Below, piece after piece: positions 40,330 through 53,279 of a stretch of 64,000 bases of DNA. The DNA comes from Phragmites australis (taxonomy: Eukaryota; Streptophyta; Magnoliopsida; Poales; Poaceae): positions 31,933,501-31,997,500 of the forward strand of contig NC_084929.1 in NCBI RefSeq assembly GCF_958298935.1, read 5' to 3'. Each line of letters opens with the position of its first letter. Position 1 is the first letter of the stretch. A program made the translations under genes and the position numbers. Under the pieces are notes generated by a model. It saw nothing but the letters and a program-made list of their open reading frames with translations. It had not been told where the DNA came from and made no database searches.

Positions 40330-41103
40330 CTAGGTAACAAGCTTTCCAACCGTGGAACACAGACAATGATGCGTTTATTAGTCACCTTAAGATGCACTGA
40401 TGTGCGAGTCTCTCCATCTCCTAGCTTACATTTGGATATTCCTAGGCAACATGACAAGTGTAAATACGACCAATCTTAATAACATGAGTTCTCAAGAGTC
40501 AAGATTACTGCATTTGTGCATGAATATATGCAAATGTCTTCCACAGTAGATATATGTAGCTTCTTTTTTGTTTTGTCTCTCCTTTTTTGAGAGGACAATA
40601 TTACTTGTGCTGAATTTTTTTGTCTTCAAGTATTTTCTTGGTGGCTTGTTTATCCTCGATTTATTCAAATAATTTGTAGTCAAGACTCAATGCTGACTAC
40701 TGGATTCTCATGGTGTAGATAGAGTGAACAGTTGTTTTACTCAATTTGAGTATAAGGTACTTTAAAATATTACTAGCAACAAATCATTTTTTACTAAAAG
40801 AAAGTCAATATGAGGAGGCATGGATAACGATGGATGCACATCTTATGGAAAAATAGTAGCACCAAATCAGATAGAGAAATGATTCAGTGAGAGCTGAAGT
40901 GTTCTGCAGATATGTAAACTTGGGACTATAAGCTGAAGTTCAAATGAATGCATATCCAGTCAGAAAGGATGAAGCACTACTCTTAAACTAATACTGCTCA
41001 AACTAACCAAAACGGACACGCGGACACACACACACACACTCAAAACTTGCCTCGAGCAAGAAGCCTACTCCTGACCGGCTTGTGCTGACATGCTTCGCTA
41101 TAA
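40330..41103. other. Intergenic spacer with an (AC)n microsatellite
   Basis: 3' flanks of the two convergent genes. An AC repeat lies at 41023-41039. No other gene or repeat end was recognised. Confidence 0.4.
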
Positions 41104-42824
41104 CTAGAATAGTCCTTCTCCTGCAACCAAAGGATATTGTTATTATGATTTGCAAGGTGAACACGAAAATAGAGAGCACACATCTGTATGGGAATAACTG
41201 TGAGAGTCGTGCATGGATATATAATTCTCTACCCATACAAGCACCAGCCTAAGTATTTTGAATATTTCAACTTGCAGGCTCAGCTTTCAATACATTACGG
41301 AGTAAGGAAGATATGAGAAATTACAGGACGGTCTGATATCCAGATTCTCATGATATCAACTAGATTGAAAAAAAAAAGGTGGAAATTAAAATAGTAATCA
41401 GCAATTCCATACAAATCATTAGAAAGGAAGATCAAACAGAATTCATTTGATAAAACCAAACAGCCTTTGGTTTGTCTGAAGAAATAAAAAAATCTATATC
41501 TTTGGCTGATAGTGTGTACTTTGCTATGAAATCAGAACCTTAAGATAGTCAGTGAACTTACTTAGATCATCTAGTGATATGCTAGAAGCACTGTCCCCAG
41601 ATTTAACCAGTCGAATCTTGCCTGTACATAGAATAATTTCTCCAAAGATAAGACTTTTGCGCAATAGAGATGCATAGAAATAAAAGGTAAAAGAAAAGTA
41701 TATTACCATACAAGCATAGCAAATTTGAAGAAAGCAGAACAATATAGTAATTCAGTTGGCATTTAAGGAAAACAAAATGAAATGCTTGTTACCACATAAA
41801 AAGCGGTCATTGTCGTTGAGCTACCTATGAGAACTACTTTGACATAATGTATTCGCACTATGATACATTACTAGGATTTAGGAACAGACTGAATTGTCAT
41901 CAAACTTTCAGCTGAATGTTGGATCTGACATACCATCGCGTCGAACACAGATCTCTGGTATATTTCTGACTTGAGCATTGATGCTGTCATTGTAGACCCT
42001 GGTTTCAATATCACCCTCAACATAAACTGCAGCACTGATAAAGGTGAAAGAATAAATATAGCACCATCCACGGCAAAATTAGAATTTAAAGCTACATCAT
42101 TGGTAAAAAAATGATCTTTTGGTTTAAACTTTAAACCACATACTTCTTCACCAGCTTCTGAACAGCATAAGCACCTAGATAGTCATTATGAACAGCTATT
42201 CGATGCCACTGAGCTGGTTTTGGCATATCCTCAGGTCCAACTACCCTCTGGTCAAACATGCCACCAGTTCCAACAGTAAAAACAGTTACTGTACGTCCAT
42301 TCCTTAAAATTTTTTGCACAGGCACTTGTCCAACTTTACCGCAGATTATAGCCTAGCAAGAACAGAACAATAAGTATAAAATAGCTTCTCAAAACCAAAA
42401 CAACAGGCATCATTTCATATAAATATATAGGAAATCCACTTTTTAATGTTTCAATACCCTGTGCACCCCACGGAATCCCCAGCCCTTTTGGGGATCTACA
42501 CTTTGGGGTTGTAACTCTCTCTTTGAATCTGTATGATCAACGTCATAGTCCACGTCACCCTTCTCATCAAGGTCAGAAAAAGAAACCGTAGAACTCCAAG
42601 CTTGTGATTTTCTGCAGAAATCTACAAAGAGAGAAAAGGTTTAATAACTCCTCAGTATAAATGTATGTGTCGTAATATGATTGATCAGTGACCACAGCTT
42701 ACATATCAGGTGTAATCTGTGAAAATTGATGAAAACAAGCATGGAAATACCTACCAATTGAATTCCTTTGCCGTTCCAAGACCCTCCTCAAGCCCTTTAG
42801 CAATCCAGTGCCGACAGGACTCAT
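41104..42824 (-). CDS. Organellar single-stranded DNA-binding protein (mtSSB-like), 6 coding exons
   Basis: Coding exons are 42824-42751, 42611-42458, 42352-42144, 42034-41934, 41621-41562 and 41120-41104, GT-AG and in phase, giving 204 residues. The OB-fold starts near residue 72 with FRGVHRAIICGKVGQ and continues VQKILRNGRTVTVFTVGTGG, PKPAQWHRIAVHNDYLG, VYVEGDIETRVYNDS and ICVRRDGKIRLVKSGDSA. The last 17-bp exon restores the usual end DDLREGLF. Bacterial-type SSBs of this kind coat single-stranded DNA during replication and recombination of plant organelle DNA. The basic N-terminus (LLKGLRRVLERQR) fits an organelle presequence. At exon 1, donor GTATTT at 42750 keeps the frame; a closer GTAGGT at 42754 does not. 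An acceptor (CATGTAG) just before the ATG implies a spliced 5' UTR. Confidence 0.92.
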
Positions 42825-42835
42825 GTTGAATCTAC

Positions 42836-44100
42836 ATGAATAAAGAAAAGAAGGTGAAATGATATAACAATAATGTAATTATTGGAAATTTTCTTGTTTC
42901 TTGAAGTTGAAACAAAGAAAATAGCAAACAATTTCGTACAATAATTCACGTTAGCAGGCCCATTCTTTTAAGCATTTTATGCACTTACTGAGTTTGTACA
43001 GTAAAAAGGCAACATGAAGAAAACGGTAGGTACATCAGGTTACCAACTGATCTTCTGAATAGCGTGATTAGAATGATGAGAAATTAGTGCACAGGAGCTA
43101 AGGAAAAATACTGCAGAATAATAAAAAGCATCAGACAAACACTTCATATCTGATGAATACCTGGGCACGGACAGGGGAAGACAAAGCGATAAATGTGGAC
43201 AGCGGTCTGCCTGCTTTGATAAAAACTGGGGCGAGTCATTTCTCTTCTCAAAGTGACACATATTTTCACAATAGACAGTTTTCCTTATCCAATGTGAACT
43301 AATTATTGGGAGTTATATAACTAATAATGGGGCAAAATGTTACAAGGGTTGACAATTTGAACAGAAATGATCCAGCCACAATTAATTGTTCTTAATGTAG
43401 GGCAACTTGGACATTATTTATTAGTCAACTATAGAGGTTAGACTGATTGTAAAGGTTAGACTGATTGTGAGGTGCTGTAGTAAACACAAGAAACCAATGT
43501 TGGACTGGACGGCGTAACATTTTGCAAGCTCAAACTGCTCTTTTCTGGAAAAATTATAAGCCTAACACACTACTGTCTAGAGCAATCCAGCTAAACTTAG
43601 CTACCACATAGGACAGAGGTACAAATCCCGTTTCAGTATCCCTCCACGACAAATAGAATGGGCATATCAGACTAGCATTCTCCATTTCCACTGGTTCTAT
43701 CTTCCCTGAACTCGTCCGTGTCTTGTTAGTCGTTACACATGGACGCCAAGGCAATCTGGTCGTTCACAAGGACTAGCCTTAGGATGGGATCACGAATTCA
43801 CGATAGTGCCCACAAGAGATAATCGCGGATGTTTATATCGCGTGGTAAGACTAAACTTTACAAGGAGAAAAAAATGCCAACGATCAAATGAAAATGGTAA
43901 ATCATTGAGGCATTTGAACAAACACCTTGCATGCATGACACCCTGACCACTCAAGCAGCCACCTTACCCAACCCGCAGTCGCCTGCTGCATCGCGAGATG
44001 GTAAACACTAAACACAAAGTGCAGGCTGAGCACTCCCCATCCCGGATTGCATAAGCAAGCATCTAACACTTGCTCGACAGATACTCGCGCTCGCGACAAG
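42836..44100. other. Probable 5'-UTR intron of the SSB gene
   Basis: The acceptor just upstream of the SSB start codon implies an untranslated first exon further up. This stretch is AT-rich with no domain-bearing ORF, so intron is the simplest reading. Confidence 0.35.
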
Positions 44101-44440
44101 TTACAGAGATGACAAAAGTTTCCAAAGGCAGGTGGGGATTTGTGGCTCAGTACCGAGATGGAGAACGTACATTTTTTTTGGATACGAAGCAGCAGAGGAG
44201 GAGGCGGTGCCGGACGAGCAGTTAGAGCGGCGGTGCCGGCGGAGGTGCCTCCTTGCGCTGATGGAGTCGCCGAAGGGAGGAAGAGGCGCTTCCCGGGAGA
44301 GAGGCCGCGGCGGAAAGAAGAGGAAGGTCCAACTGCCGACCGGCGAGATGGGCCAGTGCCTCCTGCAGCGGATCGAGTGACTGAGCACGTTGGGTTGGGC
44401 CGAGCAGCACGTGTGCTTTCAACGATCGGTTTTAAGTAGT
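44101..44440 (-). promoter_or_regulatory. GC-rich block, candidate SSB promoter/first exon
   Basis: An isolated CpG-rich block with overlapping open frames on both strands and no recognisable domain. Its position upstream of the SSB gene suggests the untranslated first exon and promoter. The boundary with the intron was not fixed. Confidence 0.35.
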
Positions 44441-45548
44441 ACTCCGATGTTTTTGAGAGGAAAAAACTACTTCGTTGTTAGGGAGAAATTTTATCATGGA
44501 ACGGTTGTGTAATCAATCAACCAAAATTTTATATTGGAAGTTGTAAAAAAATCCAACAAAATTTTGATAGTGTAGAGCGTGCTATCATCTACCATCTCAT
44601 AGAATTTGAGCTCAAACAACAACTTGTACAGGAAGAAACAAAAAAGAGACAAATCAGTGATTCATACCGAGGTACTATTCACAGATGAAATTTCTCTTTT
44701 TTATTTCTCCCTATACAAATTTTTGTTTGAGGTCAGATTTTATGGGATGACAGATGATAACATGCTCTACATTATAATATTTTTGGTTGGTTAGTTACAT
44801 AAATCCGTTACACAATAAAATTTCTCGTTCTTAGGACATGCCTTCCAACGTAAAATGTGAGCATAAGTTTTTTACAAAGCAGCATCCGATTCTGTAACCC
44901 GCATAGAAATGTGGAAATGACTAGGAGCACCTTAGTCATAACATTCACTAACCCACCATCAGTCCATCAGCCATCCCTGGTGAGTTATACCCATATACAA
45001 TTATACACAGAACACCAGGAAATTTTGGAGGCATGTCTACTTAACATTAAGGTCGTCCCTTTTATCTGCGGTAACCGGCTAAACTCTATACATGTCAAAT
45101 CCTTATCGTGACTCCCACGAGGTAAAATTATCCTGGAACTCACACTCCAACATGCGGTTTCAGATATTTCTTTTCTGTAAACAATGTGTTTCAGCTTATA
45201 TCTTTACAACCAATGCCTTTTAAAGCAAACAAATGTAACTGAATCATCTGATGTTCTACATACATTTAGCATGAGTTCTCAAAAGAGAACTAATGATTCG
45301 GCACGTCACACCAACAAGTTGTCAGCATCCCAGCCATACAATAACAGGTAAGAGAACTGAGCAATAGTTTAGTTAGTAGAGTCTCCAATTGAAAGGCCGT
45401 TCATCTAACCTTCAACTCGGAAACTCGTAGGTCATATGAGTATCTTTTTAAAGGATTCGGTACTCCTCTCTCTTAAAACAAAATCAGAGGGATGTCTTCT
45501 TCTCATGACTGAGTTTTTTAACAAAAACAATTAAAAAGACTACCATCT
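44441..45548. other. Intergenic spacer
   Basis: AT-rich, no gene or clear repeat was recognised. AAAATTTTATxxTGGAA-like phrases at 44490-44540 suggest debris of a small inverted-repeat element. Confidence 0.35.
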
Positions 45549-48500
45549 TCAAGCACCATCGGTGTCCCCTGTGGATTTCTTGTACTCAGGCTTGAGCTCA
45601 CGCGTTCCCTGGTTTGGTCCTCATTTGTTGTACACACAGAGATCGTTCAATATCTCCTTCAGGAATTGCTGCACAAAGTCAAGCATTCAACAACTGCATG
45701 AGCACTCAGCAAACAACAAACAAAATATATCTAGTTGAAACTTATTTATCTTCGCAGATGCATTTTCCTACTAACAATATTAAGAAAGAGCCCAGAAAAT
45801 ACCTCTGGCTGGTCAGTTTCTTGCGCTAGCGCCTTTAGCGCCCAATTGGGCTGCCTTTCAAAAAGCTTGAATATAATATTTTCCATTTCCATGCGATCCC
45901 TACGAGTTCTTTTGACATCGGATGGTTTGGTTGGTGTTTGCTTCTTCTCCTGACAAGCAAAAAATTGAACCAGTTACATAGTTCAAGATGAAGAGACTGA
46001 CCGGTAGCAGCATAATTGAGATTGACCTAAAAGGAGAGTAAATTCAACAGTACAAACTGTTTCCCAAGCAACGAGCATATAGGTAACAAGAAAATGTTCA
46101 TCTCTCTCATCAAGGACAACAGCACGATGAATAATTTCTCAGCTTTTGAAGTGAGAGAGGTATTAGACCAACCATGCCAGGCATTGGTCTCATGCTCATT
46201 CCATGGTCATTGTCGAGTACCTACAAGTGATCAACACAAGGGTAAACCACAATACTTTAGAAAATGTCATAATAAGGTAATACAACCATTGAACCACTCT
46301 ACCTGCACTTGTCTAGGTTTAACCATGTATTTATGCGTTCTTTCACGGCATAACTTTCCGTAGTTCACCAAATTATCACTGTGAGGTTCCATGTCAAATT
46401 TATGCTCGACTTTTCCTTCACATGAAAGTTTCTCTGCAACAGATAGAGGTATGCTTCAGTGGTACTCAAAACTAAAAGGGTGCTATTGGAAGAACCCAAA
46501 AATCATTCAGGAACCAAAAAACACAGAGCTGCAGCAAAGTGGTAACTTTTCCATCTGGTTACAGGCAGTAAACCTGCAAGCAGCCTGTTATCAGTTATAG
46601 CCCACCTGAAGCCAGCTGGTTAATTTTTTTAAAAAAACATACTAATTAAATCAATCTGGAAACCATTGGCTCTGATAAGTTTAACTGTTTAAGTGAAACT
46701 TCACATATGACCTTACTTTTCTTATTTCTTTTAAAATAAATTTGTCAGAAGATAAGTCAGCATGCGCAGGTTATGCGAAAGTTTCTTAGCATCAGCATGA
46801 ATTCCCTACCGCGAATTAAACGATCTAGGAAATATTGGTGAACAAAATAACCACCTAGCCATATTTATGTCAGACAGCTGATAATTGGGTATTGTGCAGA
46901 AAATAAATCAGAGATTTTAATGAATTTCTATCCCACAAAAACAAAGCAGAGATAAAATGTTTCGAGTATAGATCTAGCACTCTCGTAGAAATGTGCAATG
47001 CTAGACATGTGGCATACGCATGAATAGTTCGGCATACTTGGCTGTTTCCACAAGATTACTATTGCACCAAAAAGAAATCGTTGTGTCAACTAAAATGATA
47101 TAGGTAGAAACAAACATTAATGGATATTTGACATGCAAGAACAAATTCAAATCATGTCTGTCAGGACGGTAAACTAGATGTCCATCATAGATAGTGAGGC
47201 GTGCATTTAAGCAGTGTAAAGCTGGCGAGCTGCGAATTTGGTTCCCACCTTGGTTAGATTCGGAGAAAACACAAGAGTAGCTTTTAGGTGTATTGCCAGT
47301 GTTAGTTTGAGCCCACTCCATTTTGAACTGTCATTCCAATAGCATCATGTAAGAACGATAGGTAACAAAAGCAAGAGATGATGAGTATGAAACAAACACA
47401 GAATGAGCAGAAATAACACTTAGGCATCAGCTCTTCAAATTAAACCTTCCAGGATTTGCAATCACTCGATGCAATTTGCAACAAGACCGATGTACTCTTG
47501 ATAGCGTATGTAGACCGCAGCAATTACACAATCAACTGAAATGGGGACACTTGCTTTGCTTGAATATGACATATCTATTCAGTTTGCTGTTCCACTATAC
47601 AGAGTACAGTCGATTCCTCCTCTTGTTCTAAAATATAATCCATGCTGCAGTTCAATCAGTCTCTCCCGGTCTGTTCCTACCAAATATACATAGTCCACCC
47701 GAGTACTCCAAACCAATGCTGGAATCTAGAACCAATTTTTTATACTACTCCCGTTGAAACGCTTAGTCTTATGTCACTACGTGAAAAATAGATATTGGTG
47801 ATGGATCATACCTATCATAGATGATGGGTCTCATATTCATCACCTGAACGTGTCACTGATAATTAGATCCGTCACCAATTAGGTCATCGATGATAGATCA
47901 TAACCTCGACCCGTCACCTTTAAGTGTCTCTCATGTGCTTTGGTGGCAGACAAAAGTGACGGGTAAACTCTTCACTCATCACTTATGTCTGTCACACATG
48001 TGCTACATGTGCTAGGGGGAATTCATAAGTGACGGGTAACCTAAGTTATATGTCACTTATATTTAACATAAGTAACAGGTAAATATGTTACCTGCCACTT
48101 ATATTTATGGTGTCCTGCTGGATTGGCCTACTTCCTGGCTGCATCCTGGAGCGTAGCCAGAATTTGACAGCTTTCTTCTCCCTGCAAATAATAACAACGC
48201 ATCCAAATTCATAGCGTCAAACACACTTATATAAGAACTCACTTCATCACAGAATCGCAAATGTTACAAAGTTCCAATCTATTCATTATAGAATCACAAA
48301 TGTTACAAAGTTTCGATCAACTCATACTACACAAAACATCACAAACTAGGGATTCTATAGTGGAACTCGCTGTGTGGGCTGATGACTTCAAACACCATGA
48401 ACTCGGCGATCCGTCGTCGAATCTCCATGATTGCACCGATGTCGAAAAAGAGTGTCAAATCTCTAGCATAATTTGACACGTAACCAATGTTATGTTACCA

Positions 48501-50231
48501 TAAAATTAAACTAATTACTGAAATTAATTATAAATCATCTCGTATTAAACTTACATGGGAGGATTTGAGATCCTTCATACGGAGCGTAAGGAGCATGTTC
48601 CACGCAACATAAAATCCGTAGACGTTGCCCGTGGTTGTTGGTGGCACTACTGAACAGAAAAATTAGTGTTAAATCAAAAGGAAAAAATAGCAACAAAGAG
48701 CATATGCTAATCTATTAGATAGCACTTACCGCGAACCCAGACTTGTGTGCCAGTCTGTGGTCGTCTTTCTCGTTGTAGTCAGGTTGAACTCGAAGGTACT
48801 TATCAAAAACCATGCATAAAGAGAGATCGATTAGGGAGCATTTGAATGTTAGAAAAGTTAAATATGTATATTAAGCCAGGCAGAACTTATGCGTCGAGGA
48901 GTCCTTTTACAGCATTGTAATCATGCTCTCCAAGTTTGCCTTTTCGTCCTACTGGTCTTGACGAGTCGAGGTACCACACCAAATTCCACTTGAGGAAAAT
49001 AACCAGTAAGATTCAATAGCCACTGGTGTTGTGGGCACCCAATAGATAGTGTATTTTAGAATGTTATTGCATTATCCTGGCCACTTGGTCCACATCGAAG
49101 TCGGGGTGAAGATGGATGACCGATATTGTAATGGTCTCAGGGTCAAGAAATATGATGGAATCCTTGTTCTTCTTTGTTTCTTTCATTAAGTGTATACAGA
49201 TAAGAACACAGTTAGATTCAAGACTTAGTGATATTAATTAATGAATATTCAGTTTTAAGGGACTTACAATGTGAAGACTCATAATAACGATACGTCTAGG
49301 AACTCAAGGTTGAAGAGGTTGTATAATTCATTGAAACTCACAATGAAGTAGTCGTCATATTTACTTAAGAAGTGTCATCGTTTGTACTGTACGACTATAG
49401 ATGTGGCATTGCTGTCTCTACAAGCCTGTATGTAGTAATTATGCAAGTTGATACATACTTGTCCCACCCCTTGCTAGGCCATCTACCATCATCATGAGCT
49501 TACCATATTCGAATTTCATATTGGCACTAGTCCACGCTGCTCCAATATCTGTGGCCTTCTTCACTGGTACAATGGCCTTCGACATATCCGGCACATGATT
49601 CTTAGAGCCTTTCTTCTTGATTTTCTTTTTGTTCTTCTTTGGGCTCTCTGGGTGAGACGAAATTGGATCTAGAAGCGACGCTGCCGGATGCGAAGGAGAA
49701 TGTAATGAAGCCAGCTTCTCTAGAGGAAGAGAAGGCAGTGAAGCCCTAGAGCATTTGTCTGTGTTGCGAGGCTGCCGGATACGGATGTCTCATTTGTCTG
49801 TTTTTCATGTAATATGCACATTTCTCTCTAGCCCTAGAGCATTCAAGTAGACACCTAAATTATGCGACTAACTCAAACAACTATGCAATTTGTTCAAGCA
49901 TGCAGCTTCAATGTGGCGGCCAATTAACCAACCACAGAAATTTCACAAGTTCCCAATAAATTTGCCCCAGGATAATCTATAACCCAAATCCGAAGCACCG
50001 AGGACCAGCGGATGGACGGGGTTGCAGGCCTTGCCTAGAGGGAAGGCTCTTCGAAGCTGAGTCGAGGGAGAGGATGACCTTGGCGACGACGGGGTTGGGG
50101 TTGGCGCCCGCAGTGTTGAAAGGAGGAGGAGGCGGCCTGCCAGGCGCGAGAGACCACGGGGGGTGTTACTTCATGAGCCACACGGAGTGTTCCGCCTTTG
50201 CCGTCTCCAGGTACTTGGCTTCCTCGCCCAT
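45549..50231 (-). pseudogene. TFIIF beta subunit (RAP30) pseudogene
   Basis: Exon-like blocks are 50231-50037, 47327-47249, 46433-46303, 46220-about 46160, 45949-45803 and 45668-45549. They read EEAKYLETAKAEHSVWLMK; AQTNTGNTPKSYS then CVFSESNQ; GKVEHKFDMEPHSDNL and NYGKLCRERTHKYMVK; DNDHGMSMRPMPGM; RTRRDRMEMENIIFKLFERQ and NWALKALAQETDQPE; FLKEILNDLCVYNK. This is the RNA polymerase II factor TFIIF small subunit. Defects are: stop and frameshifts after LMK in exon 1, whose donor is also lost; a loss of about ten codons between SYS and CVF in exon 2; no donor after exon 4; and CGA-to-TGA (45623-45621) directly after VYNK. Because introns are kept, this is a duplicated, not retroposed, copy. Confidence 0.85.
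47775..49850 (-). mobile_element. CACTA (En/Spm) remnant with Ulp1/C48-like protease fragment
   Basis: The left end is CACTACGTGAAAAATAGA at 47775. Subterminal repeats of GTGACGGGT and its complement ACCCGTCAC follow to about 48110. Minus-strand coding pieces resemble the C48-peptidase-like protein of grass CACTA elements: FNELYNLFNLEFLDVSL (near 49300), WNLVWYLDSSRPVGRKGKLG (near 48960) and VYGFYVAWNMLLTLRM (near 48600). The last lacks the Cys usually seen in the CxYYxC part. The Lys-rich upstream part is SPKKNKKKIKKKGSKNH near 49610. The opposite terminus was not found. It lies in the first intron of the TFIIF pseudogene. Confidence 0.7.
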
Positions 50232-50950
50232 CGGTCCCCTCCGCCGTGTCGTGATTCCGATCCCCAAGGCTCTTGTGGTTTCCGGGGCGGGCGGCGGCGC
50301 TAGGGCTACGGCTTAGCGAGCGATGACTGGGGCCGATCTGACGCGGCGGAGGATGGAGGTGGAAATGGAGCACACGTGCAATGGCAGGTGGCGCGAGTGC
50401 GGAATGGCTCGGAGCGCAAGTCAAACAAATGCTTCAAGTGGGCCCGGTCTGTCAGATTTAAATTTTCTGAAGAGGAACAGTACAATTCGTCAGTGGCAGC
50501 GGGCGACATGTCGGCGGAGACCGGGGAGCGGTAGACGATTGGACCTGGGTGCAGCCACGCGTGTTCAGGTTCAGTCACGTGCACGATCGATGCTACTGTG
50601 AGGTGTGAGCCTGTGTGATAGGCAAGGCGTTCGTTCTCTCGCTCGGCGTTGGTAACGGCACGACGTCTCAGTGCTTCCCAGCCATGCGGCAAGCGGCGAT
50701 GCTCCACCCTCCTGGTCGTGGCGGGAGCACACGACGGCCGCCCTGCAGGTTCAGCTCCGATTTCGAGTACATGTATTCGAAAGAACAAGAATCTCCTCTT
50801 GGTTGGGATGTTTAGACGGAAAGGTTGCATTGCAATTCATGAGACTACCAGGTCGGCGGGGAGGAAAAGTAAGTATGTGTTGCTCTTCTTTTTCTACTTC
50901 TTTTTCACTTCATCTCTCTTCTTCCCTTTCTTTTAAAAAGATGAAAAAGA
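50232..50950. other. GC-rich upstream region of the TFIIF pseudogene
   Basis: The minus frame 50830-50306 (174 codons) and several plus frames are open, but none carries a known domain. High GC explains the openness. The last 80 bp are pyrimidine-rich. Confidence 0.35.
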
Positions 50951-50968
50951 CTTGAAGCACTCCCAAGT

Positions 50969-51036
50969 GCTATGCGGAGGTAAGGAGTCCCCGCCCCCAC
51001 GATAGCGGAGGTAAGGAGTCCCCTGCCCGCACGATA
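50969..51036 (+). repeat. Short tandem duplication, about 32 bp
   Basis: GCGGAGGTAAGGAGTCCCC occurs twice in a row, with CGCCCCCACGATA and TGCCCGCACGATA following. Confidence 0.8.
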
Positions 51037-51669
51037 AATCCGCCCCTGGTCCTAAGTACAGTACGAGTATTTCTCCCCTTCTACCAGCAAGGCAGCAACG
51101 GTTCCAGCTCTGTAGATCTATGGAATACGCGATCGCAGCTCCGTTCTTGTTTACTTACTGGCCGCTTGTCCGCTGTTCACATCACCCGGTGGAGTGAAGC
51201 TAACAAACCAGAGAAGGCATAGTATAATTTGGTGCTGCCGCTCATCGGGGCGGGACCCTGCGCCGTTTAAAAAGCAGGCCGCAGAGAACGCTCGCCTGGT
51301 CCGGCACCATGAAAGCGGGACAAAGGCGGTGCCGAAATGTAGCGCTCCGGAGCCCAACACCCGGGCCCTGAGGCCCGAGCGTCGCGTTCGTGGCACGATT
51401 TGTACCACGTGGAACAAGCGTGTGCGAAGAGCTGGTGCTTTTCCGCTTCGTCAGCCACGTCTCAACTCTCACCTGCCTGGGGCCTGGGGATAGATAGACT
51501 TCACCTGCACTACCGCGGTGTACCTTTGGCAGGTTCAGAGCTTCAGATTATCGGATGTGTAGTGCCGTAGTAGCACGTACATGGTTGACACCTCCGGTCT
51601 CCGGTCACGAACTCATCTACACAATGTAGCTATTTGTCAGTTTTGACTCTAGCCTGCGAATATATCTTA
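51037..51669. other. GC-rich spacer, no gene called
   Basis: A 300-bp plus frame (51194-51493) and two minus frames are open, with no domain. The GC-rich part may be an orphan promoter-like island. Confidence 0.3.
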
Positions 51670-52163
51670 TCTTATATACTAGAGGACTGGGAGCGCCGAT
51701 CTCAACCCTCTCTGTCGCTGTAGCTACTGTATCTTACACGCGGATATGTCACTGTAATATTATTGTGTATTATTGTACTATCATAGTATAGTACTATATT
51801 AATATTGTGATACTGAATCTAATGTTCTAGATATTTAAAACATAAAAAATTATTTATTTTATTTCAAAAATAACATAATATCCCACTCATTTATTCCCTT
51901 TATAAGTAGGACTATAGAAATCCAACGTCTCCCTTCAAAAACTTCAGACGTCAGCCTAAAAAATCCTCGCAACCTTATTTTTTCAAATTAGAACTTTTAT
52001 TAATCTTTATTGTTCTACATATTTCCCACGAAATAATAATTTTAAACAACAAATATGTATATTGTACTACTATTCAATTATATCTGCATTTAATTTTTTT
52101 TTCTTTGTACCTCCATTTGCACTGTAGTATGAACTGCGCAGCGAAGCGTGTCATTCTGCCTAG
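51670..52163 (+). mobile_element. Non-autonomous Helitron, about 494 bp
   Basis: The left end is TCTTATATACTAGAGGACTG, preceded by A. The right end is CTAG (52160-52163), followed by T. About 10 nt before it lies a GC-rich imperfect hairpin CTGCGCAGCGAAGCGTG, as in plant Helitron 3' ends. The interior is AT-rich with no coding. The right end is more convincing than the left. Confidence 0.55.
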
Positions 52164-52640
52164 TAGGATTCTAATCTACATGCAAACTCGTGCACAATCA
52201 TATCAACTCTGTTTCTTGCACATTATATTAGTACCCTAGTTATAAATGCATGTTGTTTTGGATAAGACACGATCTTCGATATATCTTTGGTCAATATTTT
52301 CTATTAGAATGTATTTATAAAATTCATTGAATTTGTGATATTATGAAAATATTTTTCAAGATAAATCTACATATATGATTTTAAAATTTTCAAACTAAAT
52401 ATTTAAAAACTATTATTGGTCAAAGTTTTAAAAGTCAAGCCTAACATTTTTTTTAAATGATATGTATTTATGACCGGACTGAGTACGTTGTACTCGAGTT
52501 AATACACATTAAAATCTTACTTGTATTCGTTGTTGCTGCAGTTGTTTCCCCTCTCCTCTTCCATCTAAGCAGCAAAAATCCAAAAGTAGACAACATATGA
52601 CACCGTATTTTCCAAAATGAACAACATATAGGTGTATTTG
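52164..52640. other. AT-rich spacer
   Basis: No gene, RNA gene or repeat end was recognised. Confidence 0.35.
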
Positions 52641-52659
52641 CAAATTTAGCTTTTGTATT

Positions 52660-52825
52660 CGGCACTTCATTCACCGAAAACATAATTTCGGCACGCGAGG
52701 CATCGAAAAAGGGTGGGCCCGACCATTTTCGGCACCTGAGTTGCAGAAAATGACCTGTATTCGACATCTGAGGTGCCGAATACGGTGCAGTGTATTATTT
52801 AGTACCTCAAGTGTCGAATACAAGC
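52660..52825. repeat. Palindromic TTCGGCACCTnAGGTGCCGAA-like units
   Basis: Several overlapping inverted units such as TTTCGGCACCTGAGTTGC and ATTCGACATCTGAGGTGCCG occur within 165 bp. They can fold into hairpins. Arrays like this are known from grass transposon termini, but no element ends were found. Confidence 0.55.
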
Positions 52826-53269
52826 CAGAGACCTTATCGTCGCTCCTACATGCTGTTGCTACTATCCGTGTCTTGCTCATTAGGTCATACAACAGTACTA
52901 GCCAATATTTGTTCTTGTGTCAGTAGTGATATGTAGCTGCTGTAAATTTGTTTCGACATAATTTTATTGACATTTCTTTATTATATTAATGTAAATTTGT
53001 GTTAGTCATTTTTTAGTGAATAATAGTTGTTGTGAAGCACAATTATCATATAACATGTCACAGAGGTTACATATGTTTATAAATATTACATAAGATATGA
53101 GTGTTTTTTATGGTACATGAATGGATCCTAACTATAAATAGATGATGATAACAAATGTTGGTATGTATGGTACACCTAAAGACTAATTTAATAGTGTATC
53201 TTAGGGAATGAAAATATACTATGTTATAATAGATGCTCTCTACTGAGTGTAGCAAGGATATTTGCCCTT
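52826..53269. other. AT-rich spacer
   Basis: Nothing recognised; short ORFs only. Confidence 0.3.
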
Positions 53270-53279
53270 CCTTAGAGCA

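Noticed and set aside
50306..50830. 174-codon minus frame
   Set aside because: It lies upstream of a pseudogene in GC-rich DNA, has no domain, and several other frames are open in the same place.
51194..51493. 99-codon plus frame and overlapping minus frames
   Set aside because: Both strands are open because of GC content; no recognisable motif.
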